In this document: positions 1-5,824 of the stretch, piece after piece
How positions within the stretch are numbered: the first letter of the stretch is position 1
Layout: every line of letters starts with the position of its first letter
Source: Chloroflexota bacterium
GTDB lineage: Bacteria; Chloroflexota; Dehalococcoidia; SZUA-161; SpSt-899
Length of the DNA: 6,246 bases
Reading direction: 5' to 3'
Assembly (NCBI GenBank): GCA_018725425.1
Contig: QLUL01000069.1
Span: 1 to 6,246, forward strand
The notes under the pieces: generated by a model
Database searches by the model: none
What the model saw: the letters and a program-made list of their open reading frames with translations, nothing else
Told to the model about the DNA's origin: nothing
Position numbers and translations under genes: made by a program

Positions 1-69
1 GTCGACACATTTGATTTAGCTGCGATTCAGCTTCAGGGAATAACAACCATCTGGCGGAACATCCGTTGA
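1..69 (+). CDS. Possible 3' end of an upstream gene (partial)
   Basis: Frame 1 is open from the window edge to a TGA at 67-69 and would give a 22-residue tail (VDTFDLAAIQ... ending WRNIR). The other two forward frames close within about 20 bases. The tail matches no family I recognise, and an open stretch this short can arise by chance. It could be the C-terminus of a gene beginning outside the window, or simply non-coding sequence. Confidence 0.22.
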   Translation, partial: VDTFDLAAIQLQGITTIWRNIR

Positions 70-113
70 ATTGGGGTGAGTTGTCCAGAGACAGGAGCGG
101 TCGTAAAAGGGAA

Positions 114-149
114 AATGCAGGTTCAGTATATAATGCAGGTTCAGTATAT
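114..149 (+). repeat. Perfect 18-bp tandem duplication in the leader
   Basis: Bases 114-131 and 132-149 are two identical, directly adjacent 18-bp copies that begin AATGCAGG and end CAGTATAT. The junction creates a perfect TATAAT at 129-134, and the second copy runs into a TATATT/TATTAT sequence at 145-152. It lies directly upstream of the ribosome binding site of the zinc-ribbon gene. The unit is a multiple of three, so a longer in-frame ORF starting at 66 would read it as NAGSVY twice, but that longer start has no convincing ribosome binding site. It may duplicate a promoter -10 region. No good -35 is visible at the right spacing, so the promoter role is uncertain. Confidence 0.8.
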
Positions 150-154
150 TATAC

Positions 155-161
155 AAGGAGG
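155..161 (+). promoter_or_regulatory. Strong Shine-Dalgarno site fixing the zinc-ribbon start
   Basis: AAGGAGG lies 6 nt before the ATG at 168. This near-ideal ribosome binding site selects the 58-codon gene over the in-frame ATG at 66, which has no comparable site and would run through the tandem duplication. Confidence 0.85.
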
Positions 162-167
162 ATTACC

Positions 168-344
168 ATGAGAAGTCTTAAGTCAGTGAAATGCTTGAGG
201 TGTAACGGTGTTTACGAAGTACCGTTTCTAAAGTTCAGATTTCAGCTCTTTACGCATACGTATGAGCGCTGTATGCTTTGTAGAAGGTGGGCATTCCATA
301 AAGGGCTTTTTTTGGAGATAAAAAGAGAGGAAGGGAAAGAATGA
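168..344 (+). CDS. Small four-cysteine zinc-ribbon-like protein (58 aa)
   Basis: This small basic protein has two CxxC knuckles, C9-x2-C12 and C35-x2-C38, separated by 22 residues, which is the layout of a zinc ribbon binding one metal ion. A hydrophobic/aromatic stretch (residues 15-32) joins the knuckles, and the tail (50-58) is charged. There is no signal peptide or membrane segment, so it is probably cytoplasmic. The start is set by the AAGGAGG 6 nt upstream. Its stop overlaps the next gene in an ATGA arrangement (ATG 341-343, TGA 342-344), so it is probably translationally coupled to the membrane protein and may work with it. I do not recognise a specific family. A nucleic-acid-binding or protein-contact role is only a general expectation for such ribbons. 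Confidence 0.7.
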   Translation: MRSLKSVKCLRCNGVYEVPFLKFRFQLFTHTYERCMLCRRWAFHKGLFLEIKREEGKE

Positions 345-1114
345 TGTGGCTCATACCTGTAGTTATCGTGACAGCAGGGGCAGTGCTCTTCTTCTACGCC
401 TATACTCACTTCTTGCTAGGAAGAAAAACCGACCTCAAGTGGTGTGTGTTGCCTGGAATCCTATTTGTTGCAGGGGTTTTACTAAGACTCCCGTTTCAAG
501 AGTTTATTCTAAACCAAATCCCCGTTGAGGAACCCCATGCTATTCCCTTCTCGACTTCATTGTTGGTATGGTTGATAATTGCTGCGGCTATGTTTGTAAC
601 AACCATAGATCAAACCCTTACGAGGGGGATATGGTTTCTGCCGTTCAACAAACTAAGAGCGAAGCTCTTTACCTCTTTGGTTTCGGTGCTTGAATTAGGC
701 GCAATTACGGGGGTTGGCTCCCTCATCGCAGGAACTGTCCTGGTAGGCTATTTAGGCGCAGATCGGTTGGGAATACCTTCTTGGGACTGGGTAGGCTTTG
801 TAAGCGAGCGCTTGGCAGGTATAATTCTCTATATTGCCTTCCCTACTGTCCATCTGTATACTATGTACCTGTATAAGACCACCGGAAGGAGCGTTGCCAG
901 GGGATGGGCATTAGGAGCCTTAAAAGCAATGGCGTTGCATACTTTTGCTAATAGCGCTATTGGATGGCTTTGGTTTAGGGACGTCCACTGGTCGATTATC
1001 TATATATTTCAACTGCATTTTATGGCTGCAGTATTAGTTTCGTTCGTCTGCTGGTACCGTATCTATTCTCTAGCTGAAAAACAGGAGAGCAAGGGAGAAA
1101 TGATCTTAAATTGA
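341..1114 (+). CDS. Polytopic membrane protein, YhfC/PrsW-like intramembrane protease relative, probably inactive
   Basis: The 257-residue protein has about seven hydrophobic segments (roughly 4-26, 34-52, 70-88, 110-137, 155-177, 186-210, 218-242) and should sit in the cytoplasmic membrane. Several landmarks recall the YhfC branch of glutamic intramembrane proteases: an LPGILF segment near 37-42, an SERLAG segment at 155-160 followed by F167-x3-H171, and H200-x3-N204 in a late helix. In active members a conserved EExxR lies in an earlier helix. Here the best counterpart is D90-Q91-...-R95, so the paired catalytic glutamates appear lost. The family link is my reading of motifs and is uncertain; an unrelated integral membrane protein is possible. 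The gene overlaps the preceding zinc-ribbon gene by ATGA, with a purine-rich GAGGAAGGGA upstream as ribosome site. Its TGA overlaps a TTG that opens the transketolase frame. It is lower in G+C than the genes downstream. Confidence 0.75.
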   Translation: MMWLIPVVIVTAGAVLFFYAYTHFLLGRKTDLKWCVLPGILFVAGVLLRLPFQEFILNQIPVEEPHAIPFSTSLLVWLIIAAAMFVTTIDQTLTRGIWFLPFNKLRAKLFTSLVSVLELGAITGVGSLIAGTVLVGYLGADRLGIPSWDWVGFVSERLAGIILYIAFPTVHLYTMYLYKTTGRSVARGWALGALKAMALHTFANSAIGWLWFRDVHWSIIYIFQLHFMAAVLVSFVCWYRIYSLAEKQESKGEMILN

Positions 1115-1233
1115 CTTATGAACAAACGCCTCCAGCCAGGACGATTATAGGCGCTTATCGTGCAATATCCCCTTTCCTAAGGAAGTACTATCACGTCGTT
1201 CGCCCAAATTTCGGCTACGCCAAAACTTCGTAT

Positions 1234-3240
1234 ATGCTGGGAACAATAGACGAGCTCTGTATCAACACCATCCGTTTTCTGGCCGTTGATGCGGTCCAGA
1301 AAGCAAATTCCGGCCATCCGGGAGCGCCCATGGGCATGGCACCGATGGCCTATGTGTTATGGAACAGGTTTCTGAAGCATAATCCCGCCGACCCGAAATG
1401 GCCGAACCGGGACCGATTCATTCTTTCGGCAGGACACGCCTCAGCCATGTTGTACGCCCTCTTGCACCTTACAGGATATGAGCTGTCCCTTGAGGAGATC
1501 AAGCATTTCCGACAATGGGAAAGCAAGACCCCGGGGCATCCGGAGTACGGATTAACCCCTGGTGTGGAAGCGACAACAGGGCCTCTCGGTCAGGGGTTTG
1601 CTAACGCCGTGGGTATGGCCATTGCCGAAAGAATGATGGCACAGCACTATAACCAGCCAGGATATGAGATCATAGACCATTATACCTACGCTATCGTCTC
1701 CGATGGCGACCTCATGGAGGGCGTTGCCTCAGAGGCAGCTTCACTAGCGGGGACTCTTCGCCTGGGCAAGCTTATCTATTTGTACGACGACAACGATATT
1801 TCAATCGAAGGGCATACCGATATTGCCTTCAGGGAGGACGTGAGCAAGCGTTTCGAAGCGTATGGCTGGCAAGTCGTAGGGCCCATCGATGGCATGGATC
1901 TGGATGCAATTGATGACGCCATACGGCGAGCACAGAGGGAGACAGATCGTCCCAGTCTGATCATATGCAAGACGATTATCGGTTACGGCAGCCCAAACAA
2001 AGCGAACACCGCTGGTGTTCATGGTGAGCCACTGGGCGAGGCAGAAGTCCTTCTAACCAAAGAGAATCTGGCGTGGCCCTTCAAGGAGTCATTCACCGTG
2101 CCGTCGGATGTTCTGGCTCATTTCCGGCAGGCTATGGAACGGGGGAAAGTATGGCAACAAGATTGGGAAAACAAACTGGAAGCCTACCGTAGGGAGTTTC
2201 CTGAGGGGGCAAGATGCTTGGGGGAAGACCTAGCGGGGAATCTGCCGGATGGTTGGGATCAGCATCTCGACGATTTGTTCTCCGCTCAGGAAAAGCCGAT
2301 CTCCACACGTGCAGCATCAGGGCTGATCATCAATGCCATTGGATCGAAGGTTCATTCCCTTACCGGCGGTTCGGCAGACCTTGCACCTTCCACCAGGACC
2401 ATCATGAGAGACCGTGGGCACTATGGGCCGGAGGACTATGCCGGTCATAACATACACTTCGGCGTCCGCGAACACGCCATGGGGGCAATCGCCAACGGCA
2501 TGGCCCTTCATGGCGGAATGATTCCCTATACCGCAACCTTCCTCATTTTTTATGACTATATGCGCCCGCCGGTGCGTCTGGCAGCGATGATGGGGCTGCG
2601 AGTGATATTTATTTTCACTCACGACTCTATTGGTGTGGGGGAGGATGGGCCAACACACCAGCCCGTCGAGCAGTTGGTTGGCCTGAGATCGGTGCCAAAT
2701 CTGGTAACACTGCGTCCTGCCGATGCCACTGAAACGGCCGAAGCCTGGAAAACGGCTCTGAGGCGTCGCCATGGTCCCACGGCATTGGTTTTGAGCCGTC
2801 AGAATCTGCCGGTGCTGGATCGCTCAAGATTGGCTTCAGCAAGCGGTGTGCAACGTGGCGGATACGTTCTCTGGGAAGCATCGACCTCACCGGAAGTGAT
2901 CCTTATCGGCACCGGCTCGGAGGTCCACATTGACTTGGAAGCCGGGCAAATACTGCAGGAAAAGGGTGTCCTGGCGAGGGTTGTTTCCCTGCCTTCGTGG
3001 GAGCTGTTTGATGCCCAGCCGGAAGAGTATCGCAACCAGGTTTTGCCCCCCGAAATAAGGGCACGTATCTCGCTCGAAGCCGGTACGCCTCTGGGGTGGG
3101 AGCGATACACCGGTCTGGATGGACTCGCCATGGGGGTGTCTCGCTTTGGTTCTTCAGCACCGGCAGAAATAGTTTACGAAAGGCTGGGTCTGACTGTGGA
3201 AGCGGTGGTGGAGAAGGCTCTCGCACTTCTTAAGACGTAA
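1234..3240 (+). CDS. tkt: Transketolase (EC 2.2.1.1)
   Basis: This thiamine-diphosphate enzyme moves two-carbon ketol units between sugar phosphates in the non-oxidative pentose phosphate or Calvin pathway, in the cytoplasm. From the ATG at 1234 it has 668 residues, the usual length. Residue numbers below count from the TTG at 1111 (subtract 41 for the ATG start). The pyrophosphate-binding domain holds SGHPGAPMG (H69), H109, GHPE (H143), TGPLGQG, the cofactor/Mg motif DGDLMEG (D198, E203) with DDN (N228), and VHGEPLG (H304). The pyrimidine domain holds VREH with catalytic E454, F477/F480, H504, GPTHQP (H516) and SRQN (R563). A C-terminal domain follows. All key residues I know from E. coli TktA have counterparts. 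The frame is open from a TTG at 1111, but the first 41 residues do not resemble transketolase, and homology begins at [15 protein letters not shown]. No good ribosome site precedes 1234, so the exact start is open. Confidence 0.97.
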   Translation: MLGTIDELCINTIRFLAVDAVQKANSGHPGAPMGMAPMAYVLWNRFLKHNPADPKWPNRDRFILSAGHASAMLYALLHLTGYELSLEEIKHFRQWESKTPGHPEYGLTPGVEATTGPLGQGFANAVGMAIAERMMAQHYNQPGYEIIDHYTYAIVSDGDLMEGVASEAASLAGTLRLGKLIYLYDDNDISIEGHTDIAFREDVSKRFEAYGWQVVGPIDGMDLDAIDDAIRRAQRETDRPSLIICKTIIGYGSPNKANTAGVHGEPLGEAEVLLTKENLAWPFKESFTVPSDVLAHFRQAMERGKVWQQDWENKLEAYRREFPEGARCLGEDLAGNLPDGWDQHLDDLFSAQEKPISTRAASGLIINAIGSKVHSLTGGSADLAPSTRTIMRDRGHYGPEDYAGHNIHFGVREHAMGAIANGMALHGGMIPYTATFLIFYDYMRPPVRLAAMMGLRVIFIFTHDSIGVGEDGPTHQPVEQLVGLRSVPNLVTLRPADATETAEAWKTALRRRHGPTALVLSRQNLPVLDRSRLASASGVQRGGYVLWEASTSPEVILIGTGSEVHIDLEAGQILQEKGVLARVVSLPSWELFDAQPEEYRNQVLPPEIRARISLEAGTPLGWERYTGLDGLAMGVSRFGSSAPAEIVYERLGLTVEAVVEKALALLKT

Positions 3241-3338
3241 AGCCACAGAGTTCACAGAGAAACAGGTAGGGGAAGGGAGGCTACACGCTACCACGCTACC
3301 TACTACCCGCTACCCGTATCTCGGTGTGCCCTGTGGCT
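3241..3338. repeat. Intergenic palindromic element with terminal inverted repeats and internal short tandem repeats
   Basis: Directly after the transketolase stop, AGCCACAG (3241-3248) is matched by its exact reverse complement CTGTGGCT (3331-3338). With gaps the arms extend to about 18 nt (left ...TTCACAGAGA, right TCGGTGTGCC...). The left arm repeats CACAGAG at 3244-3250 and 3253-3259. Inside, AGGTAG (3264-3269) pairs with CTACCT (3296-3301), and CACGCTAC is tandemly repeated at 3284-3291 and 3292-3299, with degenerate CTAC-containing copies to 3316. It looks like a small non-autonomous, REP/MITE-like intergenic repeat. No T tract follows, so it is not a textbook terminator, though the RNA could still fold and shield the transketolase mRNA 3' end. 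Confidence 0.6.
3284..3299 (+). repeat. Two perfect 8-bp tandem copies inside the intergenic element
   Basis: CACGCTAC occurs twice without a gap, followed by imperfect copies (CTACTAC, CCCGCTAC, CCCG) to about 3316. Such arrays can grow and shrink by slippage. Confidence 0.75.
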
Positions 3339-3491
3339 AAATAGCAACGATTCTGGGGCTGTCGCCTCCAGCGTTATTCACGGAAGTAACTACGACGGCA
3401 TCTCCACGATGACAGTAGTCGGTACTTGGATGAGAACAGGGCATTTCATACGAAAACACCCTCGGCAGAATTCTAGTTACTTAGGAGTTAT

Positions 3492-3498
3492 AAAGGAT
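3492..3498 (+). promoter_or_regulatory. Shine-Dalgarno site supporting a TTG start for the alkyltransferase
   Basis: AAAGGAT lies 6 nt before the TTG at 3505, exactly where alkyltransferase homology begins. The upstream in-frame ATGs at 3409 and 3430 have no recognisable ribosome site. Confidence 0.5.
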
Positions 3499-3504
3499 CT
3501 GCAT

Positions 3505-4008
3505 TTGTTATATTACACCATATTTAACACCGAATTTGGTTGGGTAGCGATCGCTGGCTCCGCGGAAGGACTCTCCCGCATCACCCTCCCCCAGACCAAT
3601 CGCGAAAAGGCGAGTGATTACATCGCCGGGCTGCTCCCACAGGCTGTGGCGGACCGCTCCTTCTTCGGCAACCTGATCCCCCGACTTCAGGGATACTTCA
3701 AGGGGGAGAGGGTTGACTTCCCCGACGCCCTGGACTTGCGCGGCTGCACCACCTTTCAGGGGAATGTCTGGGCACTAACTCGCGCCATACCTTACGGAGA
3801 GACACGGACATACGGCTGGATAGCGAAAGAGATCGGTTTCCCGCGTGCAGGACGGGCGGTGGGGCGAGCGCTGGCCAGGAATCGATTCCCCATCGTGGTA
3901 CCCTGCCATCGGGTAGTTGGCGGTGACGGCTCTATGGTAGGATTTAGCAATGGGCTGGAGATGAAAAGAAAGCTTCTCGCTCTAGAAGCCTCCTTTATCT
4001 CGATTTGA
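3505..4008 (+). CDS. ogt: Methylated-DNA--[protein]-cysteine S-methyltransferase (O6-alkylguanine-DNA alkyltransferase)
   Basis: This suicide DNA-repair protein removes alkyl groups from O6-alkylguanine onto its own cysteine. Residue numbers below count from the ATG at 3409 (subtract 32 for the TTG start). The hallmark PCHRV is at 165-169 with acceptor C166. Upstream lie the winged-helix region starting FQGNVW (117-122), PYGETRTYG, the arginine finger in GRAVG (R149), N158, and E184 in the C-terminal helix. An N-terminal ribonuclease H-like domain begins at about YYTIFNTEFGW. The TTG at 3505 gives 167 residues, the usual length for Ogt-type single-domain enzymes, and has a ribosome site. Starting at 3409 would add 32 residues with no family resemblance. 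No Ada-type regulatory domain is present. Its stop TGA lies inside the -35 element of the promoter for the next gene. The family is secure; the symbol ogt rather than another MGMT name is less so. Confidence 0.95.
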   Translation: MLYYTIFNTEFGWVAIAGSAEGLSRITLPQTNREKASDYIAGLLPQAVADRSFFGNLIPRLQGYFKGERVDFPDALDLRGCTTFQGNVWALTRAIPYGETRTYGWIAKEIGFPRAGRAVGRALARNRFPIVVPCHRVVGGDGSMVGFSNGLEMKRKLLALEASFISI

Positions 4009-4034
4009 CTCCCCCGGAAGCAACTTGCTATAAT
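4005..4034 (+). promoter_or_regulatory. Strong sigma-70-type promoter for the amidohydrolase gene
   Basis: TTGACT (4005-4010, five of six consensus bases) is followed after 18 bp by a perfect TATAAT (4029-4034), preceded by TG to make an extended -10 (TGCTATAAT, 4026-4034). The -35 overlaps the alkyltransferase stop codon. The usual initiation distance places +1 at about 4041, the first base of the GTG start codon, so the mRNA would be leaderless. Confidence 0.75.
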
Positions 4035-4040
4035 CCAAGC

Positions 4041-4880
4041 GTGATCGTAGACTTCCACACTCATATCGTTCCCCCGGAGATAAAGGAAAGACGCGAAGAC
4101 CTGGTAGGCCAGGACCCATGTTTTCAAGCCCTCTATTCTGCCCCCGAAGTAGACCTTGCCACCGCCGAGGACCTGATTGCCAGCATGGACCGGGATGCTA
4201 TCGACGTCTCGGTTGCTCTCAACATCGGCTGGTCGAGCCTGGAGTTATGCCGCAGGACCAATGACTACATCATAGAGTCCATAAGCAAGTACCCCGACCG
4301 TCTTATTGGCTTCTGTTCCATTCAGCCAAAATCCAAAGAGGCAGTATCGGAGATTGAGCGCAGCGCTAGAGGCGGAATCCGGGGCATCGGCGAGATGATG
4401 CCCCACATGCAGGGTTTCGACCTGGGCGACAAAGCCCTGATGTCGCCTGTCGTCGAAGCGGCGCAGGAGCACAATATGATCGTTCTCACCCACTCCTCAG
4501 AGCCGGTAGGGCATATCTACCCCGGTAAGGGCAACGTGCTGCCGGGAATGCTCTATCAATTCATAGCTAATTTCCCCGACCTGCATATCGTCTGTGCCCA
4601 CTGGGGGGGTGGACTCCCCTTCTATGCCTTGATGCCGGAGGTCGCTGAGGCCCTCCAGAACGTCTTCTTCGATACCGCAGCCTCACCCTTTCTGTATAGA
4701 TACGAAATCTTTTCCCGCGTCGCGGAGCTCGTCGGAGAGGATAAGATCCTCTTCGGCAGCGATTATCCACTCATCACCCAGAGTCGGATTGTCGAATCGC
4801 TGCGAAGCTTAAGCATGCCGCAGGAAAGCAAAGACAATATCCTGGGCGAAAACGCCCGCAGGCTTCTGGGGCTTGGCTGA
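4041..4880 (+). CDS. Metal-dependent amidohydrolase (amidohydrolase_2 / ACMSD-like family)
   Basis: This 279-residue TIM-barrel hydrolase or decarboxylase belongs to the Amidohydro_2 group, which includes ACMSD and gamma-resorcylate decarboxylase. Metal ligands and active-site residues expected of the fold are present: DFHTH near the N-terminus (H6, H8), H151 in LTHSSEPVGH, H187 in CAHWGGG, and D241 in LFGSDYP. The substrate cannot be read from the sequence. I chose the GTG at 4041 because it yields MIVDFHTH, the normal beginning of this family. The frame extends to a TTG at 4005, but that adds 12 residues lying in the promoter. No Shine-Dalgarno site precedes the GTG, which fits the predicted leaderless transcript. 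The stop TGA overlaps the ATG of the next gene by one base (TGATG), suggesting one transcript with thpR. Confidence 0.92.
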   Translation: MIVDFHTHIVPPEIKERREDLVGQDPCFQALYSAPEVDLATAEDLIASMDRDAIDVSVALNIGWSSLELCRRTNDYIIESISKYPDRLIGFCSIQPKSKEAVSEIERSARGGIRGIGEMMPHMQGFDLGDKALMSPVVEAAQEHNMIVLTHSSEPVGHIYPGKGNVLPGMLYQFIANFPDLHIVCAHWGGGLPFYALMPEVAEALQNVFFDTAASPFLYRYEIFSRVAELVGEDKILFGSDYPLITQSRIVESLRSLSMPQESKDNILGENARRLLGLG

Positions 4881-5473
4881 TGGAACAAATCCGTGCCTTT
4901 ATCGCTATCGAGCTGCCCGATCAGGTTAAACGTGATCTTTCTGATCTCTTGGGTAGAATCAGGCCGGGCCAGGAGAGGGCCGTCAAGTGGCTCGATCCCG
5001 ATTCGATTCACCTGACACTCAAGTTTCTGGGAAACATTCCTGCTGAGAAGACGGTTGATATCGCGCGGGCGATCGACAAGGCAGCGGCGGAGTCAAAACC
5101 GTTTACTTTGGAGTTACAAGGGCTGGGGGCATTCCCCAATCTGATGTCTCCCAGAGTCGTTTGGGTTGGGGTTGGAGGAGATGTGCGACTCGTTGTGAAT
5201 CTGCAGAGGCGGATCGACCAGGCCCTGATTCACCTGGGATTTCCATCTGAACGCAGGGAATTCTCGCCGCATCTTACCCTAGGACGGCTTCGCGATAAGG
5301 CTACCAACCAGGAGCGGCGATCTTTGGGGGAGTCAATCGGGGCGATGCGACTTGAGAACGGCCCGCCCTTTCTGGTGGATGAAGTTTGCTTGATGAGGAG
5401 CACCCTAACCAGCGCCGGGGCGATATACCATCGTCTCGCCTGCGTTCATTTGACAGAAATGGACAGAAGATGA
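4880..5473 (+). CDS. thpR: RNA 2',3'-cyclic phosphodiesterase (2H phosphoesterase, formerly 2'-5' RNA ligase)
   Basis: This cytoplasmic 2H-superfamily enzyme opens 2',3'-cyclic phosphates at RNA ends and in vitro can join tRNA halves by 2'-5' links. The 197-residue protein starts with the typical RAFIAIELP and carries both catalytic HxTx motifs, HLTL at 44-47 and HLTL at 131-134, spaced as in the family. PRVVWVG (91-97) is another usual landmark. Length is normal and the protein looks complete. Its ATG overlaps the amidohydrolase TGA (TGATG), so it is probably translated by coupling, which explains the lack of a clear ribosome site. Its last codons contain the -35 element, and its stop region the -10, of the promoter for the next operon, so thpR and the zinc-ribbon gene may be separately transcribed despite their closeness. 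Confidence 0.95.
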   Translation: MEQIRAFIAIELPDQVKRDLSDLLGRIRPGQERAVKWLDPDSIHLTLKFLGNIPAEKTVDIARAIDKAAAESKPFTLELQGLGAFPNLMSPRVVWVGVGGDVRLVVNLQRRIDQALIHLGFPSERREFSPHLTLGRLRDKATNQERRSLGESIGAMRLENGPPFLVDEVCLMRSTLTSAGAIYHRLACVHLTEMDRR

Positions 5474-5479
5474 TAAAAT
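5450..5479 (+). promoter_or_regulatory. Sigma-70-type promoter for the zinc ribbon-dtd operon
   Basis: A perfect TTGACA (5450-5455) in the end of thpR is followed after 18 bp by TAAAAT (5474-5479, five of six), preceded by TG (5471-5472) as an extended -10. Initiation is expected near 5486, inside the CIRCE element. An alternative -10, TATATT at 5479-5484, is less well spaced. Confidence 0.75.
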
Positions 5480-5482
5480 ATA

Positions 5483-5509
5483 TTAGCACTCTCCCTTTGA
5501 GAGTGCTAA
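5483..5509. promoter_or_regulatory. CIRCE operator (HrcA-binding heat-shock element)
   Basis: TTAGCACTC-N9-GAGTGCTAA is an exact match to the CIRCE consensus: a 9-bp perfect inverted repeat around a 9-bp spacer. CIRCE is bound by the repressor HrcA, whose activity depends on GroEL, so heat or misfolded protein relieves repression. Here it lies directly downstream of a strong promoter and overlaps the predicted transcription start, the classical position. In the mRNA it would also form a 5' hairpin. The regulated gene is a zinc-ribbon protein, not groES or dnaK within this window. Confidence 0.95.
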
Positions 5510-5541
5510 TAGTAAGACCATCAGTGAAAGACACATCTTCC

Positions 5542-5547
5542 AGGAGG
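5542..5547 (+). promoter_or_regulatory. Shine-Dalgarno site of the FmdB-type gene
   Basis: AGGAGG is followed by a 10-nt spacer and the ATG at 5558. It lies in the leader about 33 nt after the CIRCE element. Confidence 0.8.
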
Positions 5548-5557
5548 ATAAACCCGT

Positions 5558-5824
5558 ATGCCCATATACGAGTACCGATGTACGACCTGCGATTGCAATT
5601 TTGAGATAAGACAAGGATTTGAGACCGAACCATTCAGTGTCTGCCCCCGGTGCCAGAACGAGGCAAGGCGTATCTTCCGCCCCGCCCCGATCATCTTCAA
5701 GGGGAGCGGATTCTACGTCACCGACTATGGTAGTGGATCTTCTACCATGTCGCGGACCAAGTCTGAAGAACGCGAGGAAACCAAAGAGCCCACTGCAGCC
5801 GCCGCATCCTTCGAAGACGAGTGA
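5558..5824 (+). CDS. FmdB-type small zinc-ribbon protein (88 aa)
   Basis: The protein begins MPIYEYRC, the signature opening of the FmdB/putative regulatory zinc-ribbon family, with two knuckles C8-x2-C11 and C29-x2-C32 that should bind one zinc. Family landmarks after the ribbon are RIFRPAPIIFKGSGFYVTDY (38-57). The last 30 residues are Ser/Thr/Glu/Ala-rich, charged and probably disordered. The biochemical role of this family is not established; members are often labelled transcriptional regulators from the original FmdB. Here it is the first gene behind a CIRCE operator, which suggests a role under heat or protein-folding stress. Its TGA overlaps the ATG of dtd (ATGA, 5822-5826 region), implying coupled translation. 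Confidence 0.92.
   Translation: MPIYEYRCTTCDCNFEIRQGFETEPFSVCPRCQNEARRIFRPAPIIFKGSGFYVTDYGSGSSTMSRTKSEEREETKEPTAAAASFEDE

Noticed and set aside
1..6. GTCGAC at the first base as a cloning site (SalI)
   Set aside because: A six-base site at the edge can be chance, and no vector sequence is visible.
66..167. Longer version of the zinc-ribbon gene starting at ATG 66
   Set aside because: It has no good ribosome site and would translate the tandem duplication, whereas the ATG at 168 has an ideal AAGGAGG.
1111..1139. TTGACT at the membrane-protein/transketolase junction as a -35 box
   Set aside because: No -10-like hexamer lies 16-19 bp downstream, unlike the identical TTGACT at 4005.
2317..2772. 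151-codon open frame on the minus strand
   Set aside because: It is antisense to the conserved core of transketolase, its translation shows no family features, and the forward protein explains the region fully.
3281..3316. Short tandem repeats as a CRISPR array
   Set aside because: Units are about 8 bp with no spacers and no cas genes nearby.
3241..3338. Intrinsic terminator after transketolase
   Set aside because: The perfect arms are short, about 80 nt apart, and no T tract follows; it fits a repeat element better.
3353..3371. Small hairpin CTGGGGC/GCCTCCAG before the alkyltransferase
   Set aside because: It needs a wobble pair and a bulge, has no T tract, and cannot be told from chance.
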